Shown here: positions 38,723-48,726 of the stretch, piece after piece
Position numbering within the stretch: position 1 is the stretch's first letter
How the letters are laid out: every line of letters begins with the position of its first letter
DNA from: Pseudomonas sp. Tri1
Lineage (GTDB): Bacteria > Pseudomonadota > Gammaproteobacteria > Pseudomonadales > Pseudomonadaceae
DNA: 64,000 nucleotides
Direction of reading: 5' to 3'
Assembly: GCF_017968885.1 (NCBI RefSeq)
Contig: NZ_CP072913.1
Span: 2,216,001-2,280,000, forward strand
The notes under the pieces: generated by a model
The model's database searches: none
The model's input: the letters and a program-made list of their open reading frames with translations, nothing else
Told to the model about the DNA's origin: nothing
Made by a program: the position numbers and the translations under genes

Positions 38723-38746
38723 ATGCCTTGATGGCTTGCTGATCGA

Positions 38747-38778
38747 AGACCCCGGCCGAAAAGCCGGGGTCTTTTTTT
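38747..38778 (+). terminator. Terminator after ppiD
   Basis: AGACCCCGGC-CGAAAA-GCCGGGGTCTTTTTTT, a long GC stem with a T-run. Confidence 0.93.
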
Positions 38779-38948
38779 ATGTCTGGTTGTTGCTAATGGC
38801 AGGGTGTTCGTCGATCCATCGGGATTGCTTCTTTTTCCTGCAAACAACCCCCAGTAGACTTGTAACCCGTTTAAGTCGTGATTACTCACGCTGCCGAGCC
38901 GCGTTCTGTTGCACAATACGCCCCGGACTGTTTTTCTCAGGATGTTCA

Positions 38949-39764
38949 ATGTTCATATCACCTCACATGCGCACCATCGGGCTTGCGTTGGCGTTGGCCG
39001 CCGCAGCCGGTTGCTCGTCCAAGAAAGCCGCCATTTACGAGCATGAAAACTTCGATGATTCCGGTACGTTCTCGCGCACTTATCCAGTGAGCGATGCGGC
39101 GACCTGTGAAGCCGGGCGTCGGGCGTTGCTCAGTCAGGGCTACATCATCACCAGCAGCGATGCGAAACTGGTCAGCGGTCACAAGAGCTTTCAGCAGACC
39201 GGCGAAACCCACATGGAGATCAGCTTCAACCTGGTCTGTGCCGAAGACGGCGGTGCTGGACACCGTGCGACCATGTTCGCCAACGCCCTGCAGGACCGCT
39301 ATGCCCTGAAGAAGACCAACAACTCCGCCAGCCTGGGTGTGGGAGTGCTGGGCTCGGTATCGATGCCGATCGGCTCCTCAGATGATTCGATGGTCAAGGT
39401 CGCCAGCGAAACCGTATCGGCGGCCAAGTTCTACGAGCGGTTCTTTGCTCTAGTGGAGCTGTTCTTGCCACCTGAAGCGAAAAAGGCTGTCGAGAACGTC
39501 GAGAAGCCAAAAGCTGAACTGGGCGTCCCGGAAACCAAGCTCGAACCGGCGGCGTTGGTGCCTGCTCCTGAGCCCGCCGCACCGCAGGCCGCGCCAACGC
39601 CAGTGGAAGCCGCTCCCGCAGCCTCGGAGCCGATCACCCCGCCAGCCGAGCCGGCACCGATTGCTCCCGAGTCGTCCGAGCCCGCGCCGGCGACAGAAAC
39701 CATCACTGCGCCACCGCCCAGTACGTTGGCGCCTCCGAGCGAGCCAATCCAGCCACTCCCTTGA
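38949..39764 (+). CDS. Lipoprotein, DUF2242-like, with Pro/Ala-rich tail
   Basis: A 271-residue protein. After the N-terminal MFISPHMRTIGLALALAAAA comes the lipobox-like AAGC (Cys24), so it should be lipid-anchored. The globular part (about 30-165) includes SDAATCEAGRRALLSQGYII and ISFNLVCAEDGG, resembling DUF2242. The last 95 residues are a low-complexity run of Ala, Pro, Glu and Ser that could cross peptidoglycan. The ATG at 38949 has AGGA 6 bases before. Function unknown. Confidence 0.8.
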   Translation: MFISPHMRTIGLALALAAAAGCSSKKAAIYEHENFDDSGTFSRTYPVSDAATCEAGRRALLSQGYIITSSDAKLVSGHKSFQQTGETHMEISFNLVCAEDGGAGHRATMFANALQDRYALKKTNNSASLGVGVLGSVSMPIGSSDDSMVKVASETVSAAKFYERFFALVELFLPPEAKKAVENVEKPKAELGVPETKLEPAALVPAPEPAAPQAAPTPVEAAPAASEPITPPAEPAPIAPESSEPAPATETITAPPPSTLAPPSEPIQPLP

Positions 39765-39835
39765 GGTCCGGCAAGAGGATAATCCCTTGCCACACCTTCA
39801 CAGGGTAATTTCCCGACGCTGTGCTACGTTTAATT

Positions 39836-39879
39836 CATGAAGCTTTTGCTTCATGTTTTGTTCATAAAGCAGCTTTATG
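39836..39879. promoter_or_regulatory. Two adjacent related palindromes
   Basis: CATGAAGC-TTTT-GCTTCATG (39836-39855) and CATAAAGC-A-GCTTTATG (39863-39879) share the half-site CATRAAGC and lie about 50-95 bases upstream of a 28-codon ORF. They may be tandem operator sites, or the first may act as a weak terminator because TTTTG follows it. Confidence 0.5.
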
Positions 39880-39931
39880 CTGATTCCAACGCCATCAGGC
39901 ATCGGTTTCAACGACAGGGGAAGGACTCGTA

Positions 39932-40018
39932 ATGGATGATTATCAGGAAGAGCTGCTGGAATACCAGGCGTATGAACTGGACCCGCTGGAACCCGCCGAG
40001 GACGCGACGGAGTTGTAG
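39932..40018 (+). CDS. Possible 28-residue acidic micro-protein
   Basis: ATG at 39932 behind GGGGAAGGA. The product begins MDDYQEELLEYQAYELDPLE and ends PAEDATEL. The strong ribosome site and very acidic, tyrosine-containing sequence suggest translation; no family is known to me. It lies downstream of two palindromes and convergent with the AraC gene. Confidence 0.5.
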   Translation: MDDYQEELLEYQAYELDPLEPAEDATEL

Positions 40019-40066
40019 GGGGAAAGTTGCCTGCACGCCTCAAGTTGCAAGCGGCAATCTTTAAGC

Positions 40067-41104
40067 TCAGTAACTCCTATGACTGCGCCGAAACTCTCCA
40101 GGCGTCTGGTCGTTCCAGCGCTTGAAGGCACGTTGGAACGCTTCGGCTGAGGCGAAGCCCAACAGGTAGGCGATTTCGCCGAACGCCAGTTCAGTCTCGC
40201 GGATGTAGGTCATGGCCAGGTCGCGGCGAGTGTCATTGAGGATTGCGCGATACTGCGTACCCTCTTCGGCCAGTTTGCGGCGCAGGGTCCAGGTCGGCAG
40301 CTTCAAGCGTGCCGCCACTTCTTCCAGGTCGGGTTCCCGACCGCCATTGAGCAACGGCCCCAACAGTTGGATGATGCGCTCGCGCAAACTGCGGGTGCGG
40401 GTCAACTGTTCCAGCTCCTGTTCACACAACTTAACCAGATGCCGCCAGGTACTCGGGCAATGTTGCCGGTTGCGCCGGGCGAGACTGTCCAGGCCCAGGC
40501 GCAGCTGATTCTGCTGGGCGCCAAACTGGATCGGACAATCACCGAGCGTGCGGTAGGCTTCCACGTACGCCGGTTCTTCGAATTCGATCTCTATGCGTTC
40601 GGCCCTTAGCGCGATGTCGCTCACACTGGAGAGCTGCGTCAGCCAGCCAGCGATGATCGAGTCTACGACGAAGCGGTTGTAGGCGTTATACGGACTGATG
40701 GAGTAAAAACGCAGCCAAGCGCCCCGGGCGTCCTCGTGAAAACTCGACTGGCCGCGATAGTTGGAACCGTATAGGGGCTCGAAGCGGATCATGCAGCGCG
40801 CGGCTTCGCGTACTGTCGGCGCCTGGGCGGCGGTGACGCCCGCCAGCCCAGCCTGGCTCAAACGGCTGAGTTGACCCATACGCAGGCCCAGTGCCGGGTC
40901 CTGGGTCTGCTGGATCGCCGCGTGGCCCAGGCGCATGTAGCGTGGGATCGACAGTCGAGCCCCGGGTTCGGCCAGGCGCGCGGCATCCAGACCGTACTGC
41001 TCAAGCAGGGGTTGAGGGTCCTGCCCATGGCTGGCGACCGCATCCGCCAGGCTATGGACGAAGCCTACTGACAGATCCCCCAAGCGCATCGGTTGCGGTT
41101 TCAT
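40067..41104 (-). CDS. AraC-family regulator with arabinose-binding-like domain
   Basis: A 345-residue protein. The N-terminal ~190 residues (VHSLADAVASHGQDPQPLLE; YRLRM-like GLRMGQLSRLSQAG) are the Arabinose_bd-type domain of OruR/ArgR-like regulators. The C-terminal HTH ends LLGFASAEAFQRAFKRWNDQ TPGEFR. It starts 2 bases after the stop of the nitrilase-like gene and is translationally coupled to it. What it senses is unknown. Confidence 0.88.
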   Translation of the reverse strand: MKPQPMRLGDLSVGFVHSLADAVASHGQDPQPLLEQYGLDAARLAEPGARLSIPRYMRLGHAAIQQTQDPALGLRMGQLSRLSQAGLAGVTAAQAPTVREAARCMIRFEPLYGSNYRGQSSFHEDARGAWLRFYSISPYNAYNRFVVDSIIAGWLTQLSSVSDIALRAERIEIEFEEPAYVEAYRTLGDCPIQFGAQQNQLRLGLDSLARRNRQHCPSTWRHLVKLCEQELEQLTRTRSLRERIIQLLGPLLNGGREPDLEEVAARLKLPTWTLRRKLAEEGTQYRAILNDTRRDLAMTYIRETELAFGEIAYLLGFASAEAFQRAFKRWNDQTPGEFRRSHRSY

Positions 41105-41106
41105 GT

Positions 41107-42237
41107 TCACAACCAAAGGTTCAGCAGACGGGCGCCACGAGCCTCGCCGTCGGGGAAGTGTTCGCCGTTGTGGCTGATGAAACTCTGGCCTGTGCTGGCG
41201 CTGTCCCAGAATTGGCCCCGCAGGAAGACGCTGACGCCAGCTGTGGCCCGGCTGGTGGGCAGTTGGCTAGTCAGCGTCAGGCGATGCCAGGCCTGGCCTT
41301 CGCTGACTTCGCCTGGCTTGAGGCTCACTTCGCTCGGCGTGGACAGGCCTTTGTAACCACCCCAGGGCTTGTTCCACGTGTCGCGACCGATGATGAAGGC
41401 GGGCACGGCGATCAGTTGTGCGCCTTGGTCATCGAGTTGCCGATAGTGGCGGGGGTACCAGCTGTCGCTGCCAATCAGCACGCCCAGGCGCCCGGCAGGG
41501 GTGTCGATGACGCGGGTTGCGTTCGGGGGGGCGGCCCCCAGTACGTCTCGTTGTTCGAACACGGGATGTTGTTGGCGCTGGGGCTGGCCGATTGGTCGTC
41601 CGTCGCGACCGAACACCAGGCTGCTGTTATACAGCGCGCCGCGGCCAATCTTCAGTTCACCTTCGCTGACGCTGGGTTCGGGCAGCACGATGGAGCCGGC
41701 CACCAGAGTCACGCCGAATTCCTTGGCCAGCCCGCCAAACAGTGTCTGATAGTCATGGGCCATGGTATCGGCCTTCATGCGCAGGTAGGCATCGTCCAGT
41801 CGGTTGTCACCTTGAGCACTGAACAAGGCGCGGGTAAACGCCAGCGGATTGCTGACCGCCAGCCAGTTCATGGCGTCCTTCAATGTGGCAGCCTGATACA
41901 ACTCGTCTTTTTCACCGCTGACCATCAGCCAGGTGCCGATGTGCTCGGGCAAGACCACGATGGTTTTGTCATTGAGAAAGCCCAGGTCGCGAGCGTTTTG
42001 CAAATAGGCCGCCAGTTTGCGACGCAGGTGCTCGGGGCTCTGGTAGTCGGTGGGAAATAACTCGGGTTGGATGCCCAACAAGTTGCCCCGGTCGGCGGGT
42101 GTGCCCTGGTCGACCGCCAGGTTGATGCGAAGGTCTGACAGGTAATGGCCCGCCGGACGGTCCATCGTCCACAGTGCGTAGGTGATCAGGGCGGCAATCA
42201 AGGCCAGTGAAAACAGCAGGTACAGAAATTTGCGCAT
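41107..42237 (-). CDS. Membrane-anchored nitrilase-fold protein lacking catalytic Cys
   Basis: A 376-residue protein with an N-terminal membrane anchor (about residues 4-23) and a carbon-nitrogen hydrolase domain. Glu98 (VVLPEHIG) occupies the first catalytic place. The Cys site reads GVLIGSDSWYP with Gly256 where Cys is required, and the usual Lys strand reads IGQPQRQQHPVFEQ, with no Lys. So it should be inactive as an amidase. It is in one transcript with an AraC regulator and may act as a sensor or binding partner. The fold is clear, the function open. Confidence 0.85.
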   Translation of the reverse strand: MRKFLYLLFSLALIAALITYALWTMDRPAGHYLSDLRINLAVDQGTPADRGNLLGIQPELFPTDYQSPEHLRRKLAAYLQNARDLGFLNDKTIVVLPEHIGTWLMVSGEKDELYQAATLKDAMNWLAVSNPLAFTRALFSAQGDNRLDDAYLRMKADTMAHDYQTLFGGLAKEFGVTLVAGSIVLPEPSVSEGELKIGRGALYNSSLVFGRDGRPIGQPQRQQHPVFEQRDVLGAAPPNATRVIDTPAGRLGVLIGSDSWYPRHYRQLDDQGAQLIAVPAFIIGRDTWNKPWGGYKGLSTPSEVSLKPGEVSEGQAWHRLTLTSQLPTSRATAGVSVFLRGQFWDSASTGQSFISHNGEHFPDGEARGARLLNLWL

Positions 42238-42439
42238 GGGGACAGTCAGCGGCCGTGTGCGGATTCAATGACTAGGGTAGGGCCCACCGTGGGCGTTGCC
42301 AAGGGGCGCTGCGCATTTGGATCATTAAGTTGTCAGTTACGGTCATTGAGTGAGCGCATCCTGGCTCTTAGGCTGTCGGTCATGACAGAGGGAAGCCGCA
42401 GAGCTTCCGTATTTCCCGTGATTGCCCGTTGTGGAGTGA

Positions 42440-44482
<2,043 letters not shown>

Positions 44483-44509
44483 GGCGCCCGCTCAAGGATA
44501 ACCCGGTCC

Positions 44510-44603
44510 TCTGTGGGAGCGAGCTTGCTCGCGATGACGGCATTACATTCAACATCCATGTTGACTGGTCCGACGCCATCGCGAGCAAGCTCGCTCCCAC
44601 AGA
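44510..44603. repeat. Paired REP element (BIME)
   Basis: CTCTGTGGGAGCGAGCTTGC at 44509 and its inverted partner ending GCTCCCACAGAG at 44603, with about 45 bases between the two core palindromes. Confidence 0.92.
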
Positions 44604-44684
44604 GGGATGGGGGGAATTCAGATCCTGAAGTCACCTGCGACCGAGCTGTTAAGATGCCGGCATATTTTCGACCGGCCTGCCGCA

Positions 44685-45593
44685 ATGCTTCTCCCCGCCC
44701 TCGATTGGCACCCCCAACCCCGCCTCGAACCCCTTCATCTGGACTGGCTTGCCCGTGCTGCAGTTGAAGTGGCGGTGTTGCGTCTGGACCGGATCGATCC
44801 GCTGATCAGCGGTAACAAGTGGTTCAAGCTGCATCACCATTTGCGCGCTGCTCATGAGGCCGGCGCCGAGGGGCTCATGAGCCTGGGCGGCGTTTACTCC
44901 AACCATCTGCATGCGCTGGCGGCGGCAGGCAAGCGTTTCGGCTTTCCTACGGTCGGGCTGCTGCGCGGCCATCCCAGGGAAACGCCAACGGTGCTCGACC
45001 TCCAAGCGTTCGGCATGACGCTGCACTGGTTGGGTTATGGTGGATACCGAGCGCGGCATGCGGCGGATTTCTGGGGGCCCTGGCAGGGGCAATATCCACA
45101 TCTGCATCCGGTACCCGAGGGCGGTTCAGGATTGCCCGGCGCCCAGGGTTGCATGAGCTGGGTGACCCGTGCCCGTGAGCAACTGGCGGCGTTGGGGTGG
45201 ACGGATTATCACGGCTGGTGGTTGGCCTGCGGTACCGGCACGTCGTTGGCGGGGTTGGTATTGGCCGAAGCGGGAGAGCGCCCGGTCTACGGTGTGCTGG
45301 CGGTGCCTCAGGACCATGGCGTGGCGCAGCAGGTCGAAAGCATCGTGGAGGCGGCGGGACTTGCCCATCCGCTTTATGAATTGTTCGACGGCAGCCGAGG
45401 CGGTTTCGCCCGGGTCGATGCCCAACTCAGCGCCTTCATCGGCGCCACCGACGCTATCGAGCTGGAACCGTTGTACACCGGCAAGGCACTGATGTTGCTC
45501 AGGGCGCAGGTCGAGGCAGGGCGGTTTGCTCCTGGCACTCGCTTGATCTTCGTTCACACCGGCGGCTTGCAAGGCCGCCGGGGTTTCGAATAG
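44685..45593 (+). CDS. PLP-dependent enzyme, ACC deaminase / D-cysteine desulfhydrase family
   Basis: A 302-residue fold-type II PLP enzyme. Lys45 lies in SGNKWFKLHHHL, the PLP-Lys motif, followed by GGVYSNHLHALAAAGKRFGF. In ACC deaminase and D-cysteine desulfhydrase the motif is SGNKxRK; here it is changed to NKWFK, so the substrate may differ. The ATG at 44685 is chosen from family length. Convergent with cytochrome b561 (7 bases between ends). Confidence 0.88.
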   Translation: MLLPALDWHPQPRLEPLHLDWLARAAVEVAVLRLDRIDPLISGNKWFKLHHHLRAAHEAGAEGLMSLGGVYSNHLHALAAAGKRFGFPTVGLLRGHPRETPTVLDLQAFGMTLHWLGYGGYRARHAADFWGPWQGQYPHLHPVPEGGSGLPGAQGCMSWVTRAREQLAALGWTDYHGWWLACGTGTSLAGLVLAEAGERPVYGVLAVPQDHGVAQQVESIVEAAGLAHPLYELFDGSRGGFARVDAQLSAFIGATDAIELEPLYTGKALMLLRAQVEAGRFAPGTRLIFVHTGGLQGRRGFE

Positions 45594-45600
45594 CCGGCGA

Positions 45601-46149
45601 TCAACCGCGTTTGGGCATCATCCGCAGCAGCGTGTTATCGCGCACTATGTAGTGGTGATACAGGCCCGCCAGGGCATGCAGGCCAATCAACCAATAGCCG
45701 ATGGTCCCGCCCAGCACATGCCAGCCTTCCAGCTGTTTGGCAAAATCCTTGTCTTGATTGATGAGCAGCGGCAAATCGAAACCGTAGAACATCACTTGAT
45801 GCCCTTCGGCGCTGGTGATCAGCCAGCCCAGCAGCGGCATGGCGATCATGAACAAGTACAGTGCCCAGTGCATCAAGCGTGCAAGGAGGGTTTGCCACGC
45901 AGGCGACGCCGGGAAAATCGCCGGTGCCTTACCCATGCTGCGGGCGAACAGACGCAGCCAGACCAGCACAAACACCGTCAGGCCGAGCATGAAATGCGCT
46001 TCCTTGATCAGGGTTCTTCCGCCACTGCCCTTGGGAAAAATCCCTCGGAACTCGATGCAGGCATAAACCACGGCCAGCAAAACCAGCATCAGCCAATGCA
46101 AGGTGACTGTGACGGTACTGTAGCGGCTTTCTGAGTTTTTCCAGGGCAT
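45601..46149 (-). CDS. Cytochrome b561
   Basis: A 182-residue four-helix membrane cytochrome b: helix 1 with His (TVTLHWLMLVLLAVVYACIE), helix 2 (EAHFMLGLTVFVLVWLRLF), helix 3 (LMHWALYLFMIAMPLLGWL) and helix 4 (GGTIGYWLIGLHALAGLYHH). His residues in these helices would bind two haems and move electrons between quinol and periplasmic acceptors. The ATG at 46149 has GGAG upstream; 46167 is an alternative. Unrelated in sequence to the second copy at 60539. Confidence 0.9.
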   Translation of the reverse strand: MPWKNSESRYSTVTVTLHWLMLVLLAVVYACIEFRGIFPKGSGGRTLIKEAHFMLGLTVFVLVWLRLFARSMGKAPAIFPASPAWQTLLARLMHWALYLFMIAMPLLGWLITSAEGHQVMFYGFDLPLLINQDKDFAKQLEGWHVLGGTIGYWLIGLHALAGLYHHYIVRDNTLLRMMPKRG

Positions 46150-46339
46150 TGCAGGTATCTCCAGCATCAGGGTAAAGCGCCGTCTTGAGCGGCGTTGTGC
46201 TTTTACTGTAAGCCCGTTTCGCTGGGTTTGCATGAGCCAAATCAGTTTTACCGGCACGAAGATCCGGAAAGTGCTTTCGCAGGAGCGCGCAGGCTGTGCA
46301 GCCGAGTGGGCGCAGGCCCCTTGCTACCGAACAGACAGT

Positions 46340-47746
46340 TCAGGACGTTGTGTCCGGTGGGTTCAGGAGCCAGTCAAGCAACAGACCCGCGTCATCGTTG
46401 CCCGGCGCTGATTTCGGTGACGCAGCGGCCTGCCCGCCACCGCTGTCGATAATCCCGGGGCACAGCACGGGTCGATCGGGGTCGCCATCGAGAAAACTCA
46501 CCAGTACTTCACTGCCGGCCATCAGGGTGGGGCTGGCGTCCAGCGTCAGTCGCGACACGGGCAGCGTGATGCCTTCCTCATCCGGGGTCCATAGGCTGAC
46601 TTGGACTTGGCCGCGCTCATCCGGCCTGGCCGGTTGGCCGGCAGGGCCGAGCACACGGGCGATGTGATAGCCGGGGATGCGGGGCTTGAGATGCTTGAGT
46701 GTCGGCCTGAACACGGTGGACCAGGCAATGGCTGAGAATCGGTTGCGATAGTCCTGGGCTGGCGGTGTGGGCGGCAAATGGGTTTCAAGGATGGAAAATT
46801 GCCGCCCGCGATGCTGGACCTCGGTGATCAGCCATTGGTCATTGAAGGTCGATACCGGATGTTCGCAGATCTGCGCGATATGACCACTGCGCAGGGCCGA
46901 CTGGCTGCTGTGGCCGTGTATCTCCTGTTGCCGACAACGCAGCCGTTCAAGGTTTCGGCGACCGACCTGGTAACGATGCGCCAGCGACGGGTTGCCGCGC
47001 AGTGTCTCGTGGTCGACACCGTCAAAGGCATGATTCGCCGCCAGATCCCCGGCTTCGCTGCTTGCCCGGTCGCTGAAGCCGGCTGGCGAGCCAGGCGCCA
47101 TTGAACGGTGACGCTGGTAGAGCCGCTGTACGGCCGATGGCAGACTGGTGTCTTGGCGCAGGGTCAGTTCGACCGGCCGCGCCGGGAAGCTTCCAGGGTC
47201 TTCGGCGAACACCAGGACATGCCCATGGAGGGCATGTTCAAAGTGATAGTGGATGCCTTCTTCCTCGCATAAGCGCTGCAGCAGATCCAGATCGCTTTCC
47301 TCGTACTGGATGCAGAAAGGCCGGCTCGGGTACTGCCCATGGGGCAGCTCGAAACGGTAGCTGTGGGCGGGCAGCGCGTTGTCCTCCAACAGCCGCTGCA
47401 GCACCTGCACAACGCTGAGTCGATAGAAAACTCGTCGCTGCGGGCCTTGCTCCAGGCGCTGGAGGTAAGGAACCAAGGTCAAGCGGTAGCCAATGCGCTG
47501 CGAGTCATGCGCGTTCAGGCTGACGCTGTGGACAATCCCATGGATGCCCGCTTCGGCGTCCAGGCGCAGGAAGGCCGGTTGCCCCAACAGGGTGTCGGGG
47601 TTCAGTGGCGGCGCCAGGCCGATCAGTTCGAGGTCAAAGCGGTAAGGCTGGTTGAGGGCTTCACGACCATTGAACCGCAATACTTGCAATTGCAAGTCGC
47701 TTTGCGTGAGGGTCAGGCTGAAGGGACTTTCCGTGTCGTTGCGCAT
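46340..47746 (-). CDS. VgrG-like type VI secretion tip protein, short and orphan
   Basis: A 468-residue VgrG: gp27-like N-terminal domain (LTLTQSDLQLQVLRFNGREA; VFYRLSVVQVLQRLLEDNAL; CIQYEESDLDLLQRLCEEEG, all classical) and an OB-type region near the C-terminus (GQVQVSLWTPDEEGITLPVS). Complete VgrGs have 600 or more residues, with a long triple-stranded beta-helix spike; this one stops soon after the OB region and its tail is Gly/Ala/Pro-rich. No T6SS or effector gene is adjacent. Confidence 0.9.
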   Translation of the reverse strand: MRNDTESPFSLTLTQSDLQLQVLRFNGREALNQPYRFDLELIGLAPPLNPDTLLGQPAFLRLDAEAGIHGIVHSVSLNAHDSQRIGYRLTLVPYLQRLEQGPQRRVFYRLSVVQVLQRLLEDNALPAHSYRFELPHGQYPSRPFCIQYEESDLDLLQRLCEEEGIHYHFEHALHGHVLVFAEDPGSFPARPVELTLRQDTSLPSAVQRLYQRHRSMAPGSPAGFSDRASSEAGDLAANHAFDGVDHETLRGNPSLAHRYQVGRRNLERLRCRQQEIHGHSSQSALRSGHIAQICEHPVSTFNDQWLITEVQHRGRQFSILETHLPPTPPAQDYRNRFSAIAWSTVFRPTLKHLKPRIPGYHIARVLGPAGQPARPDERGQVQVSLWTPDEEGITLPVSRLTLDASPTLMAGSEVLVSFLDGDPDRPVLCPGIIDSGGGQAAASPKSAPGNDDAGLLLDWLLNPPDTTS

Positions 47747-47965
47747 CGCCGTTCTTACTTGCAGAGAGAGAAGCGCAGAGGGTACGAAACCCCAGGGTGA
47801 AACGGTGCTAGCGAATCGCTATTTCAGAAAACCCCTACAACATCCTGTGGAAATGTCGATTCAATAGCGTGAATTTTTTGGTCGATCAGCCGGTTTAGGC
47901 CGTATAAACTTGCGCCACAGCGCCGGCCGGCAGATGTCTCGGCGCGTCAGACAAGAGAGTGAGTA

Positions 47966-48670
47966 ATGGGCGCACAGTGGAAGGTTAAACACAAAGAAGC
48001 GGCTGCCAACGCCAAGGGCAAGATCTTCGGCAAGCTGGTGAAAGAAATCACCATTGCCGCGCGCAACGGCGCCGACACCGCAACCAACGCGCACTTGCGC
48101 CTGGTGGTCGAGCAGGCGAAGAAGGCCTCCATGCCCCGCGAGACCTTGGAACGTGCGATCAAGAAAGGCTCTGGCCAGCTCGGCGAAACCGTGCAATACC
48201 ACCGCGTCACCTACGAAGGCTTCGCACCGCATCAGGTGCCGCTGATCGTGGAATGCGTGACCGACAACATCAACCGCACCGTTGCCGAGATTCGTGTGGC
48301 GTTCCGCAAGGGCCAACTGGGGGCCTCGGGTTCGGTTGCCTGGGACTTCAACCATGTCGGCATGATCGAGGCCGCACCGGACAGCCCGGATGCCGATCCG
48401 GAAATGGCCGCCATCGAGGCTGGCGCCCAGGACTTCGAGCCGGGCGAAGAAGGCGCGACATTGTTCCTTACCGATCCTGCCGACCTCGATGCCGTGCAGA
48501 AGGCGCTGCCGGAGCAGGGCTTTACTGTGTTGTCGGCCAAGTTGGGCTATCAGCCGAAGAACCCGGTCAGCGGCCTGACCGACGAGCAGATGGCTGAAGT
48601 CGAAGCGTTCCTCGAAGGCCTCGACAACCATGATGATGTGCAGGATATGTTTGTCGGGTTGGCGGGTTAA
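47966..48670 (+). CDS. YebC/PmpR-family protein (YeeN-like paralogue)
   Basis: A 234-residue YebC-fold protein. It begins [19 protein letters not shown], unlike the canonical YebC start (AGHSKWANIKHRK), so it is the second paralogue type. Other typical parts are [38 protein letters not shown] and [20 protein letters not shown]. Members act as transcription or translation factors relieving stalls at proline-rich sites. Standing alone, with a palindromic element after it. Confidence 0.9.
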   Translation: MGAQWKVKHKEAAANAKGKIFGKLVKEITIAARNGADTATNAHLRLVVEQAKKASMPRETLERAIKKGSGQLGETVQYHRVTYEGFAPHQVPLIVECVTDNINRTVAEIRVAFRKGQLGASGSVAWDFNHVGMIEAAPDSPDADPEMAAIEAGAQDFEPGEEGATLFLTDPADLDAVQKALPEQGFTVLSAKLGYQPKNPVSGLTDEQMAEVEAFLEGLDNHDDVQDMFVGLAG

Positions 48671-48682
48671 GCAGTACGACTC

Positions 48683-48720
48683 CCTTGTGGCGAGGGGATA
48701 AATCCCCTCGCCACAAGGGT
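48683..48720. terminator. Long palindrome after the YebC paralogue
   Basis: CCCTTGTGGCGAGGGGAT-AA-ATCCCCTCGCCACAAGGG, an 18-bp perfect stem with a 2-base centre. It serves the convergent gene ends and belongs to the same repeat family as 61110-61133. Confidence 0.75.
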
Positions 48721-48726
48721 GCTGAC

